Source: CAZCVI01 sp964502145
Lineage (GTDB): Bacteria > Acidobacteriota > Aminicenantia > UBA2199
Direction: 5' to 3'
NCBI GenBank assembly: GCA_964502145.1
Contig: CAZCVI010000067.1
Span: 1-42,417 of the forward strand
DNA length: 42,417 bases
This document shows, piece by piece, positions 7,608-16,081 of this stretch; the stretch's first letter is position 1, and each line of letters begins with the position of its first letter. The notes beneath the pieces were generated by a model. The model searched no databases. It worked only from the letters and a program-made list of their open reading frames with translations, and was not told the DNA's origin. The position numbers were made by a program, and so were the translations under genes.

Positions 7608-10274
7608 TCAGAACAAGCGGTGCAGGTCGAGAATAAGATGCACTTTGCCCTCACCGGTAATCATGGCACCGGAGATACCATCAATATTGGATATGGCACC
7701 AGTCAGGGGTTTAATGACATACTCGCACTCATTGTAATAATTGTCCACGAGCAAACCGAGACGTTGGCCCTTGACATAAAGAATGACGAGTGCCTCTTTC
7801 TGTTTACTGGCACGGACGTTATACCCCTTTTGACTGGTTAAACCAAGCCGTTCGGACAAGCGGTACACGGGGATCAACTGGTCGCGAATCACGATCATCT
7901 CATTGCCTTTATAATGAAAGAGTTTCTCGGCGGAGATGCGCAGGGTTTCCATGATGGCTTCGAGGGGAACATAATAGCGGTTATCTAGGGCTTCGACTTC
8001 GAGACCACGACCGATAGCCATGGTGAGGGGTAATTTAATGGTAAAGGAACTGCCCTTGCCCAATTTGCTCTCCACGAGGATATCGCCACCCAGTTTGTCG
8101 ATATTGGTTTTAACGACATCCATGCCCACGCCACGACCAGAGACATCGGAGACCTCCGTGGCCATGGAAAAGCCGGGTAAAAAGATGAGGCTGAAGATTT
8201 TTTGTTCATCCATTTTTTCCAATTCATCGGGGTTGGCCAGGCCGCGTTCCAGGGCTTTGAGTTTGATTTTGCCGGGGTCCATACCGCGGCCATCATCGGA
8301 TATACGGATGACGACATATTGGCCCTGGTTAAAGGCTTCAAGACGGATGCAGCCCTCTTCGGTCTTGCCTTTACGCGAGCGTTCGTCCGGGGGTTCTATG
8401 CCGTGGTCAGCCGAGTTGCGGACCATGTGGACGAGGGGATCGGCCATAGCTTCAATAATACTCTTGTCGATCTCGGTCTCTTCGCCAGTGATTTCCAACT
8501 TAATTTTTTTTTGCAATTTCTTGGACAGGTCGCGCACCATGCGGGGGAACCGGGCAAAGGCATTGGCCACGGGCAACATGCGGATATCCATGATATTGGT
8601 CTGCAAATCATTGGAAATCCGCGCGATAGTGCCAACAGCATCTTTTAAGCGCTTGGCAATCTCGGGTAAATCGTAGTTGGCGGATACTTCGCGTTCAAAA
8701 GAATTCAAACTGTTCTTACTAACCAACAATTCTCCAATCAGATTCATAAAGATATCGATCTTCTCCTGTGAGACCTTGAGAATTTTATCGCTGATTTTGG
8801 CCTCAACATCGCGGCTGATATCGGCGGTGGGTGGAGGCAGGGTGGCTTTGCGACGATCGGGAATGACCTTGTCCAAACGACGGTCGGCTTTCTCATGCAA
8901 TTCGTTCCATTCGGCCTTGAGGGTGTGGATAAACAGGGATTCCTCGCTGCTCTGCTCATGGCACATGAACTCCACCAGACGAAGGCCGCCCTCGGCTTTT
9001 TTTAAGAGGAAATCATGGTTGATTTTAGTGCCGATTTTGATCAGGTTTTTGTAACTGCGTTTGAGTTTTTTTAAGGCATTCTGCCGTTTGCTGGGTTGGG
9101 TTATTTCATTGAGGCCGCCTTCAATCGCTTCCAATACTTGTTCGAGGCTGTTGGTCACGGCTTCGGCGAGACTGTCACCACCGATCTCCTTGATAGTATC
9201 AAGCCGGTCGACACTGAATTGGGACACGGTGGCGGATATCTCATCGAGACAGGTAACCATGGGACAACCGGTGGGCGGGGGGTCGCCATCGGCACGGGTA
9301 GGAAAGAGATGCTGTTTCTCGCAGGTGCCCCCCATTAGTTCTGGGCAATCGCCGGTTTTCCAATGCTGACTGGTTTTAAAGCTGTTTAGAAAATTCTTCA
9401 TGCAGTCGGCGGCATTCAAGAGTATATCCAGTTCTATCTCGTTGAGGGGTTGTTTGCCATCGCGTCTTTTCTGGACGATGGATTCGGCGCGGTGAGCCAT
9501 GTCGCGGCTACGGTTCAAATAGTGGTGGAGGCGTACCTGCTCGTTATCAATGACAGAAAGGATCACACCGGTATTGCCCTTCAAACTATGGAGGGCACGA
9601 AACAGATCGTTATACAGGTCAAAATTGAGGGGGGATTTTTCCAATTCTAACAAAACTTGTTCCACCACGGCAATTTGTTCGCCGCTTTCCACCTCGTATT
9701 GGAGTTTCATATCGCCGGGGAAATGGATTTCAAAGGGTAATTCATGGGTAGCAGTGTTTTTGGTGTTGGTTTTTGCTCCGTTGGTGGTTTCACCGTGCGT
9801 GTTATCTATTTCTATGGGCAACTCTTGTGCCCCGGTTTTTTCGGACCTGATGGCGTTGAGGCGTTGCGCGATTTCTTCGCAGGGGATATCTACGATTTCA
9901 GTTTCCACATCATCGTCTGAACTGTCGATATGATCGACGGCAGCGGCGGTATTGGCCAGCATACGGGTGATCATGTCGATGGATTCGAGCAACACGTCGA
10001 TCATGACGGAACTGATATCAGTGATGCGCTCCTTACGAATGTCATCGAGTAGGGTCTCTACTTCATGGGATAATTGGCAGATGTTGGTTAAACCGAGGAA
10101 AGAAGAGGTTCCTTTGATGGTATGAATGGGTCTGAATATCGAATTGATTAATACGGAGTCCTTGGAAACCTCCAGCTTGAGAACCTTGTCCTCTATGCCT
10201 TCCAGATGTTCGGCGGATTCGGCCAGGAACTCGGACAACACGGCCATTTCATTCTTGGGTATGGTATATTTCAC
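7608..10274 (-). CDS. cheA: Chemotaxis histidine kinase CheA with two Hpt domains
   Basis: An 888-aa CheA. The first Hpt domain (about 10-110) has phospho-site H51 in RPIHTIKGTSSF. A second Hpt-like domain (about 190-300) has H229 in RALHSLKGNTG. A linker carries a four-Cys cluster (C310, C318, C337, C342). The P3 dimerisation helices are near 505-560 (QEKIDIFMNLIGELLVSKNS). The P4 ATPase has HMVRNSADHGIE, ISDDGRGMD and SGRGVGMDVV. The P5 CheW-like domain ends the protein. CheA phosphorylates CheY and CheB in response to receptors. The start is GTG with AGGAG 7 nt upstream; it follows cheY by 37 nt and cheV follows it by 10 nt. A canonical CheY-binding P2 domain is not evident. Confidence 0.95.
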   Translation of the reverse strand: MKYTIPKNEMAVLSEFLAESAEHLEGIEDKVLKLEVSKDSVLINSIFRPIHTIKGTSSFLGLTNICQLSHEVETLLDDIRKERITDISSVMIDVLLESIDMITRMLANTAAAVDHIDSSDDDVETEIVDIPCEEIAQRLNAIRSEKTGAQELPIEIDNTHGETTNGAKTNTKNTATHELPFEIHFPGDMKLQYEVESGEQIAVVEQVLLELEKSPLNFDLYNDLFRALHSLKGNTGVILSVIDNEQVRLHHYLNRSRDMAHRAESIVQKRRDGKQPLNEIELDILLNAADCMKNFLNSFKTSQHWKTGDCPELMGGTCEKQHLFPTRADGDPPPTGCPMVTCLDEISATVSQFSVDRLDTIKEIGGDSLAEAVTNSLEQVLEAIEGGLNEITQPSKRQNALKKLKRSYKNLIKIGTKINHDFLLKKAEGGLRLVEFMCHEQSSEESLFIHTLKAEWNELHEKADRRLDKVIPDRRKATLPPPTADISRDVEAKISDKILKVSQEKIDIFMNLIGELLVSKNSLNSFEREVSANYDLPEIAKRLKDAVGTIARISNDLQTNIMDIRMLPVANAFARFPRMVRDLSKKLQKKIKLEITGEETEIDKSIIEAMADPLVHMVRNSADHGIEPPDERSRKGKTEEGCIRLEAFNQGQYVVIRISDDGRGMDPGKIKLKALERGLANPDELEKMDEQKIFSLIFLPGFSMATEVSDVSGRGVGMDVVKTNIDKLGGDILVESKLGKGSSFTIKLPLTMAIGRGLEVEALDNRYYVPLEAIMETLRISAEKLFHYKGNEMIVIRDQLIPVYRLSERLGLTSQKGYNVRASKQKEALVILYVKGQRLGLLVDNYYNECEYVIKPLTGAISNIDGISGAMITGEGKVHLILDLHRLF

Positions 10275-10311
10275 CTTACACTCCTATACACGTTTCACTC
10301 TTCATTTCTAT

Positions 10312-10677
10312 TTATTTGGTGGTCAGTAGTTTGATGTTTTCTATCAATACATTGGGTTCAATGGGTTTGACGATATAAACATCGGCGCCGGCATCATAGC
10401 CGCGTTGTTTATCCCGGGATTCTTCCTCGGTGGAGACTATGATAATCGGGATATCCTCGAACTGGGTATCTTGGCGGACCTTTTCAATCATGGTATAACC
10501 GTCCATATTGGGCATATTGATATCGGAGATGACAAGGTTCACATCGGGGGAGCGGAACAGTTTTTCGAGACCATCGGCACCATCTATAGCAGAGATCACC
10601 TCAAACCCGGCATTCTTGAGGATATAATAATAGTAATTTCTTACCATTTCGGAATCGTCGACAATTAATATTTTCAT
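10312..10677 (-). CDS. cheY: Chemotaxis response regulator CheY
   Basis: A stand-alone 121-aa receiver domain. It shows acidic D7/D8, phospho-acceptor D52 in LVISDINMPNMDGY, the Thr of IIIVSTEEE and the Lys of VYIVKPIEP. With no output domain and a place between cheR and cheA it is the expected diffusible CheA target, acting on a motor or another effector not present here. A strong ribosome site (AGGAGGT) overlaps the 3' end of cheR. Confidence 0.93.
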   Translation of the reverse strand: MKILIVDDSEMVRNYYYYILKNAGFEVISAIDGADGLEKLFRSPDVNLVISDINMPNMDGYTMIEKVRQDTQFEDIPIIIVSTEEESRDKQRGYDAGADVYIVKPIEPNVLIENIKLLTTK

Positions 10678-10683
10678 GGGATG

Positions 10684-11529
10684 TTATACCTCCTGTAACG
10701 GGGCTTTTTGATGGACGATGAGTCCTCCGGCCCGTTTTATATTAAAGGCGGTGCTGATACGGGTAATGGATTCGGAATACCCGAGGTAGATGTAACCGCC
10801 AGGATTGAGACTGTCATAGAAATTGGCGACCACGGATTTCCGCGACACATCGTCAAAATAGATCAATACATTCCGACAAAACACAAAATCTACATTACGC
10901 ACGAGGCGCATTTTTAAGCTGTCCATCAGGTTGAGGTGCTGGAACTGGACCATCTGCTTGACAACGGGAATCACCTGGTAATTATCGCCGCTGTTGGTAA
11001 AATATTTACTTAAAATATAAGGAGTGACAAACCGGATAGCGCGTTGGGGATAAAGACCTTCACGGGCGATTTTTAAGACATCGGTATCAATATCCCCGGC
11101 CAGAAGCTCTACTTGCCAGGACTGAAGATCAATTAATTTCTCGCGCAACAAAATGGCGAGGGTATAGGCTTCCTCACCGGAACTACAGCCAGCACACCAG
11201 ATTTTTAAGCGGTGGTTGTGAGCTTTGCGTTTATAGTCGAGCACTTCGGGCAGGCAATAATCACGGAAAACATTCAACTGGTTCTCCTCGCGGTAAAAGT
11301 AGGTTTCGTTGGTGGTCATCAAATTGAGTATAGTCTGGATTTCTTGGCCCGAACGATCCTTGTATTTCAAGATATTGCAATACTCCTCAACATCGGTAAG
11401 GCTCAGTTCTTCCATACGTTTTTCCAAGCGTTTGTTGAAAAAATAGATTTTTTTAGTTTCGAAGAATATACCGGCTTTATCATAGATAATATTGCGGAGC
11501 TTGATGAATTCTTCAACGGTTAATTTCAT
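10684..11529 (-). CDS. cheR: Chemotaxis protein methyltransferase CheR
   Basis: A 281-aa enzyme that transfers methyl groups from S-adenosylmethionine to glutamates of chemoreceptors for adaptation. It has the N-terminal all-helical CheR domain (about 1-70), NLMTTNETYFYRE, the SAM-binding motif WCAGCSSGEEAYTLA, and the C-terminal FVFCRNVLIYFD and NPGGYIYLGYSE motifs. The length is normal for the family. The stop lies 6 nt before cheY; the HEAT-repeat gene ends 26 nt upstream. The ribosome site is weak. Confidence 0.95.
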   Translation of the reverse strand: MKLTVEEFIKLRNIIYDKAGIFFETKKIYFFNKRLEKRMEELSLTDVEEYCNILKYKDRSGQEIQTILNLMTTNETYFYREENQLNVFRDYCLPEVLDYKRKAHNHRLKIWCAGCSSGEEAYTLAILLREKLIDLQSWQVELLAGDIDTDVLKIAREGLYPQRAIRFVTPYILSKYFTNSGDNYQVIPVVKQMVQFQHLNLMDSLKMRLVRNVDFVFCRNVLIYFDDVSRKSVVANFYDSLNPGGYIYLGYSESITRISTAFNIKRAGGLIVHQKAPLQEV

Positions 11530-11555
11530 GGTGTATCACTTTTGTATTTCATGTT

Positions 11556-12671
11556 TTATAAGCTGGTTCGTTCGGCGATTTTTTGCACGGCATCGCCGAT
11601 AGCTTCGAGTAATTCGTCGCTTTCGGATTGGGCGGCGATATCTTCCAGGGTTTGCATGTCGGGAGTTTCACCGATATCGGCAAGTATTTCGACGGCACAC
11701 AATTTGACCATCTCGCTGTCATCGGTAAGCATTTTCCTGGCTTTTTCAATTTGGCGATCGGTACTGGCCTCAGTGTTGCGGCCAGTGGCGTCAGCCAATA
11801 ACTTGCCCAGGGCATATTTATCAATGGTGTTGTCGATGCTCTCTTGTAAGGCTTCGAGTATTTCCCGGATAGGTTCGGGGATAGTCAAACCGGGTAAACG
11901 TTTGATCATGCTGCCCAGGGCATCGACGATCTCCTTGGTATACACCTGGGAATTTTTTTCCAGTAATCGTTGGATAAAAGAAAAAGCGGACTGATCACCA
12001 AAAGCACCGAGATATTTTAAGAGCGGAAAGGCGATGATGGATTCTGTGTCTTCTTTCATATATTTTTCCAAGATACGGTCCTTTTGGGGGGAGTTTTGGA
12101 TTTTAGCGAGGGCTTCGAGGCCAGCACAGGTGATCATAAAATTATCGGCGTTGAGTACGGCAGCCTCAATTTTGGGGACGCTGGGACTATCTTTAAAATT
12201 ACCGAGGTATTCTATAGCGGTATAAAGAATATTGGTCTCTTTATCATCAAGACGGGCACGGATGATCTTGATGGCCGACTCGGATTTCTCCTGGGACAAA
12301 CTATCAATAACAAATTTACGGACATCTTTATCGTCATCTGCGGCGAGTTTTTCAAGGAAATGGATAAGGGGGATACCGCTGCTTTTGATGATCTCAACAA
12401 TACCATTACGGACAAAGGGGTCTGGGGAACGGAGCATGCGGTCGACTTCTTGAAAGGCGGATAAGGGAACAAGCCGGGTTAATATAAGTAAAATGCGTTC
12501 TTTAATGGCACGGGATTTCTCGACTTCCAAGCAGTCGACCAGCGGGCCCACCAGGGTGATGTCCGGGGTTGGGGTTTGGCGGATGTTTTCCAAGAAGGTG
12601 GATTTTTCCTCGGTGGTGCCGGTTTTTAGGACCTGGATGATGCTATTTTTATTTTGGTTATCTTGGGTCAT
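11556..12671 (-). CDS. HEAT-repeat protein within the chemotaxis operon
   Basis: A 371-aa, entirely helical-looking protein with tandem HEAT/armadillo-type repeats of about 35 residues. Examples are DPFVRNGIVEIIKSSGIPLI, DDKDVRKFVIDSLSQEKSE, KETNILYTAIEYLGNFKDS and DSEMVKLCAVEILADIGE. There is no signal peptide or membrane helix. HEAT repeats normally make protein-protein scaffolds. Its place between cheB and cheR suggests a role in organising or modulating the chemosensory array, which is inference. It starts at ATG with GGAG 7-8 nt upstream. The 164-nt gap from cheB holds a 9-nt repeat array. Confidence 0.85.
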   Translation of the reverse strand: MTQDNQNKNSIIQVLKTGTTEEKSTFLENIRQTPTPDITLVGPLVDCLEVEKSRAIKERILLILTRLVPLSAFQEVDRMLRSPDPFVRNGIVEIIKSSGIPLIHFLEKLAADDDKDVRKFVIDSLSQEKSESAIKIIRARLDDKETNILYTAIEYLGNFKDSPSVPKIEAAVLNADNFMITCAGLEALAKIQNSPQKDRILEKYMKEDTESIIAFPLLKYLGAFGDQSAFSFIQRLLEKNSQVYTKEIVDALGSMIKRLPGLTIPEPIREILEALQESIDNTIDKYALGKLLADATGRNTEASTDRQIEKARKMLTDDSEMVKLCAVEILADIGETPDMQTLEDIAAQSESDELLEAIGDAVQKIAERTSL

Positions 12672-12689
12672 GGTGGTTACTCCTTAAAT

Positions 12690-12734
12690 GGGAAATATGG
12701 GAATTATGAGAATTATGAGAATTACGGGAAAATT
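12690..12734 (+). repeat. Nonanucleotide repeat array (GGGAATTAT family) between cheB and HEAT gene
   Basis: About five consecutive 9-nt units: GGGAAATAT, GGGAATTAT, GAGAATTAT, GAGAATTAC, GGGAAAATT. It belongs to the same family as arrays at 13973, 19281, 28097 and 42328. It is intergenic here. Confidence 0.85.
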
Positions 12735-12835
12735 ATTAGAAGCTTTGGGAAGTGCAGAAACCTTTTCTCGAATAGTTGGGGAGGCGCAGTTCCCTTTTTG
12801 GCTGGTAGAGGCATCTTTTATGTTGTTTATGTATT

Positions 12836-13945
12836 TCATGATCGGGTGCCTGCGGCTTTGGTGATTTCGGCGGCGATTTTGGGGTTGGGTAAGATTTGTT
12901 TGGCTGCACCACGTTTGATGGCTTCTTTGGGCATGCCGAAAACTACGGCTGTTTCCTCGCTTTCAGCAATAGTCATACCTCCCGCAGTGGCAATTTTGAG
13001 CATGCCTTCGGCACCGTCCCAGCCCATGCCAGTCATTAAGACGCCGATGGTATCAACTCCAAAAACATCACACACGGAACTCATGGTGATATCGACGGAA
13101 GGCATAAAAAGATGTTGAGGCTCTTTGGTTTGACGAATCACTACCTCGCCACTGTTTTTCCGTAATAATTTAAGATGATACCCGCCACGAGCAACATAAA
13201 TATGGCCGGACTCAATGACCATTCCAGCATCGGATTGGACGCAGGGGAGTTTGGTCCGCTGGCCGAGACGTTCGGTAAAGGTAGTAAGAAAGGCGGCGGG
13301 CATGTGTTGCACCACAAAAACCGCGGCATTAAGATTGGCGGGCAGCAGGGGTAAAACTTCAAAAATAGCTTTTGGACCGCCAGTAGAAAGCCCCAAAGCA
13401 ACAGCTTTATAGCCGAACCGGGGCAGAGGGGTGAGCGGGGCAATGGGAATTTGTCGCTCTCCAATGGTGTAATCGGCGGGTTCGGGCACTGTGGATTTGC
13501 CATAAATATTGGCCATAGAAGCCTGTTTTATTTTCTGGATGATCGCGGAGGCATGGTGATCAAGGTGGTCGACGTTGCTGGGTTTGGCAATAAAATCAAA
13601 TGCCCCGGCTTCCATGGCTTCAATGGCGGCAGCAGCATCCTCGCTAGTGGTGGCCGCGAGCATGATCACGGGCGCCAGTTTCAGATACACGATATCTTTT
13701 AAGGCGGTGACTCCATCAACAAGGGGCATATGAATGTCCATGGTGATGACATCGGGCCGCAAACGGACGGCTTTATCGACGGCCTCGGCTCCATTACGAG
13801 CGAAATCGACAACACGCATCTGGGGATCACTCTCTATGATACGACGCAAGGTCACACGCAAAAAGGCGGAATCATCGCAGATCAAGACACGGATTAAATT
13901 CTTGCGTGATGTTCTGGGTATCTTGCGGGGGGTGGTCTGGAGCAT
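12836..13945 (-). CDS. cheB: Chemotaxis response regulator protein-glutamate methylesterase CheB
   Basis: A 369-aa CheB. An N-terminal receiver (about 18-140) with D70 in VITMDIHMPLVDG is joined to a methylesterase domain (about 180-365). The catalytic Ser187 lies in LSTGGP, His214 in VVQHMP and Asp310 in TGMGWDGAEG. It removes methyl groups from receptor glutamates and opposes CheR. The first 17 residues are a basic extension. ATG lies 3 nt after the stop of the triple-CheW gene, with AGGA overlapping that stop, so translation is probably coupled. Confidence 0.95.
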   Translation of the reverse strand: MLQTTPRKIPRTSRKNLIRVLICDDSAFLRVTLRRIIESDPQMRVVDFARNGAEAVDKAVRLRPDVITMDIHMPLVDGVTALKDIVYLKLAPVIMLAATTSEDAAAAIEAMEAGAFDFIAKPSNVDHLDHHASAIIQKIKQASMANIYGKSTVPEPADYTIGERQIPIAPLTPLPRFGYKAVALGLSTGGPKAIFEVLPLLPANLNAAVFVVQHMPAAFLTTFTERLGQRTKLPCVQSDAGMVIESGHIYVARGGYHLKLLRKNSGEVVIRQTKEPQHLFMPSVDITMSSVCDVFGVDTIGVLMTGMGWDGAEGMLKIATAGGMTIAESEETAVVFGMPKEAIKRGAAKQILPNPKIAAEITKAAGTRS

Positions 13946-13948
13946 GGG

Positions 13949-16003
13949 CTATTCCTGTGCGGGGAGGGGAGTGGGAGTTATGGGAAGTATGGGAATTATG
14001 GGAGATTTGGGAGTCTTGAGCTTACCTTTTTTTGGGGGAGTGGGTTGCTTGTCTTGAGGGTCAGAGGGGGGTAATTTTTCTGCTGGTTCTGCTGTGGTTT
14101 CCACGGTGGATTTTAATTGGTGTAGTTTTAAGAACTCTTTTTTGCTCATGATCTCGTCGATATTGAGGAGCAGAATAATACGCGTACCATCATTGAGTTT
14201 GGCAATACCATCAAGATAACCGGTATCCACATTGGAAAGGACGAGCGAGGGGGCAGCCTCTATCCAGTTTTCTTTTATCCGCAACACTTCTTGGACGGAA
14301 TCCACGAGGAGGCCAACGGTAATGTCCTTGATGAAAGTAACGAGCACGGTAGGGCTTTCATCGTAGCTAGTGAGATGATGACGACCGGTGGAATCGGGGA
14401 GAATTCCAAACCGTTCTTTGACATCAACGACGGGCACTATATTACCACGAACATTGGTAACGCCCCTGATAAACAGGGGCGCTTTGGGTACAGGGGTGAT
14501 TTCATCGGGTTTGAATATCTCGCGGACATGCTGGATGGAAATACCAAACTCCTCGCCCGCGACTGAAAAAACAACGACCTGCCTTTCAACTATCTCGGCT
14601 TCAACCTCGGTGGTTTGGCTTTGTTCCTCACCGATTTGAGCGATAGCTGCCATTTCATCGATGGAGAGAAGCAACTTCTCATCCAATAACAGGATCAAAC
14701 GGGACCCCTGGTTCAACTTGGCAATACCCTTGATCTCTTTGCCATAGGTAGAAATTACGGTAGGGGTGCTGTCAATAATAGATTTGGGCAGCCGCACAAC
14801 CTCACTGACCTTGTCCACAAGCAAACCGACTGTGGTCAGACCAATATTTACAATAAACACCCGTTGATCGCGTTTGGCCCTCTGGTTCAATACTTCTTCC
14901 AAATGGGGAAACAATCCCAATAAGGTTTCGAGATGGGGACTGACCTGCTGGTGAAAAATCTGGCCAGCGGCTTCGGGGTTGCTTTTGAACTTTTCCAACA
15001 CGTTCCCGGCATGGTGATGGAGTGCGTCATGGGGCGGCTTGATTTGTTTGTACATGTCCATGAACTCAATGTCGTGTTTTTTTTGGTATTCCAGAAGTTT
15101 GCCCAATTGGCACTGGGCAGGATCGTTGCTTTTAGTAAAGGGCGTGCCCTTGTACACGGCATTCTGCAACTCTTCGGCCCAGGCGAGGTGTCCATTGCGC
15201 ATCTGTTCTACCAGCTCGGTGTGGCCATGTTCGAGACTTTTCATTTTCACCAGTACTCGAAGATCAATGATGGGTAAAACAGCATCCCTGACATTTTGAA
15301 TGCCTTTGACATAGGGGGGCACATTGGGCACGGCAGTAATCTCAGCGACACGCAGAATCTCCCGGACTGTGGCAATATCTATACCGAATTCCTCTTCGCC
15401 GAGAAAAAATAGGGCGAGGTGTTCCTCGGCCACGGCGTTTTGACTATGGTCATCGGATTCCAGTTCGGCACCCACTGCAGTGGCACGGATATCAAGGTGA
15501 CGGTCGCGGGATATTTCAATGTGCAGTACTTCTTGCAGGTTGAGCATCATAATCAGGCGGTGATTGGCTTTTAGTTTGGCGACGCCCTGGAGGAAAAAGC
15601 GATCAATGCCACGGGTAACCTGGGGTGGGGGTTCGATAGTGGCGGTATCAATACGTTGTACCTCGGAGACTTCATCCACGACAATACCGGAAAGATCACC
15701 GGCGACCTGCAATACAAGAATCCGTGTCTTGACGGTGGCGGTAAAGGGTTCCTGACCGAGGCGTTGTTTTAAATCGAGCACGGGGATGATGGTGCCACGC
15801 AAATTCATCATGCCCAGCAAAAAAGGGGGGGCTTTGGGCACGGGAGTGATCGTGGACAACTTGAGTATCTCTTTAACCTGATCAATGTCCACTCCAAACT
15901 CCTCGCCGCTGACTTTAAAGGAGATCAATTGCATCTGGCCACCGCTTTTCTGGTTCGGGGTGTTGCCCGTCTCATTGGCATTCATATTAATATTTATAGT
16001 CAT
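13949..16003 (-). CDS. Triple CheW-domain protein with inserted CZB zinc-binding domain
   Basis: A 684-aa soluble scaffold built from three CheW domains: about 24-165, 195-255 plus 380-450, and 474-622. The second is split by a CZB (chemoreceptor zinc-binding) domain at about 260-375, with candidate ligands H272 (GHLAW), C298 (DPAQCQLG), H325 and H329. CheW domains link receptors to CheA; three in one chain could crosslink an array, and the CZB domain could make coupling sensitive to zinc or oxidants (known for CZB receptors; inference here). The last about 25 residues are Pro/Ile-rich and come from a 9-nt repeat array. A GTG at 16024 is in frame, but ATG 16003 has TAGGGA 6-7 nt upstream, so I prefer 16003. 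It lies between the MCP gene and cheB. Confidence 0.9.
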   Translation of the reverse strand: MTININMNANETGNTPNQKSGGQMQLISFKVSGEEFGVDIDQVKEILKLSTITPVPKAPPFLLGMMNLRGTIIPVLDLKQRLGQEPFTATVKTRILVLQVAGDLSGIVVDEVSEVQRIDTATIEPPPQVTRGIDRFFLQGVAKLKANHRLIMMLNLQEVLHIEISRDRHLDIRATAVGAELESDDHSQNAVAEEHLALFFLGEEEFGIDIATVREILRVAEITAVPNVPPYVKGIQNVRDAVLPIIDLRVLVKMKSLEHGHTELVEQMRNGHLAWAEELQNAVYKGTPFTKSNDPAQCQLGKLLEYQKKHDIEFMDMYKQIKPPHDALHHHAGNVLEKFKSNPEAAGQIFHQQVSPHLETLLGLFPHLEEVLNQRAKRDQRVFIVNIGLTTVGLLVDKVSEVVRLPKSIIDSTPTVISTYGKEIKGIAKLNQGSRLILLLDEKLLLSIDEMAAIAQIGEEQSQTTEVEAEIVERQVVVFSVAGEEFGISIQHVREIFKPDEITPVPKAPLFIRGVTNVRGNIVPVVDVKERFGILPDSTGRHHLTSYDESPTVLVTFIKDITVGLLVDSVQEVLRIKENWIEAAPSLVLSNVDTGYLDGIAKLNDGTRIILLLNIDEIMSKKEFLKLHQLKSTVETTAEPAEKLPPSDPQDKQPTPPKKGKLKTPKSPIIPILPITPTPLPAQE
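13973..14017 (+). repeat. Nonanucleotide repeat array lying inside a coding sequence
   Basis: Units GGGAGTTAT, GGGAAGTAT, GGGAATTAT, GGGAGATTT, GGGAGTCTT on the + strand. Read on the - strand they encode the SPIIPILPITP stretch near the C terminus of the triple-CheW protein. Because 9 is a multiple of 3, the array keeps the frame open. Confidence 0.85.
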
Positions 16004-16032
16004 GTTTTTATCCCTATTCCACACTGGCAGAG

Positions 16033-16051
16033 TAAGGCTTTTTCAGCCTTA
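16033..16051 (-). other. Hairpin between MCP and triple-CheW genes
   Basis: TAAGGCT and AGCCTTA form a perfect 7-bp stem with a 5-nt loop. No T tract follows on either strand, so a transcription terminator is unlikely. It may be an mRNA processing or stability structure. Confidence 0.45.
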
Positions 16052-16081
16052 CTTTGCCGGGTTTTGGCATCTTGGCATGTA

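Noticed and set aside
7598..7654. Upstream start for cheV
   Set aside because: It would lie inside the cheA reading frame; ATG 7597 has a ribosome site overlapping the cheA stop.
16033..16051. Hairpin between MCP and triple-CheW genes as a terminator
   Set aside because: There is no T tract on either strand, and the genes around it belong to one operon.
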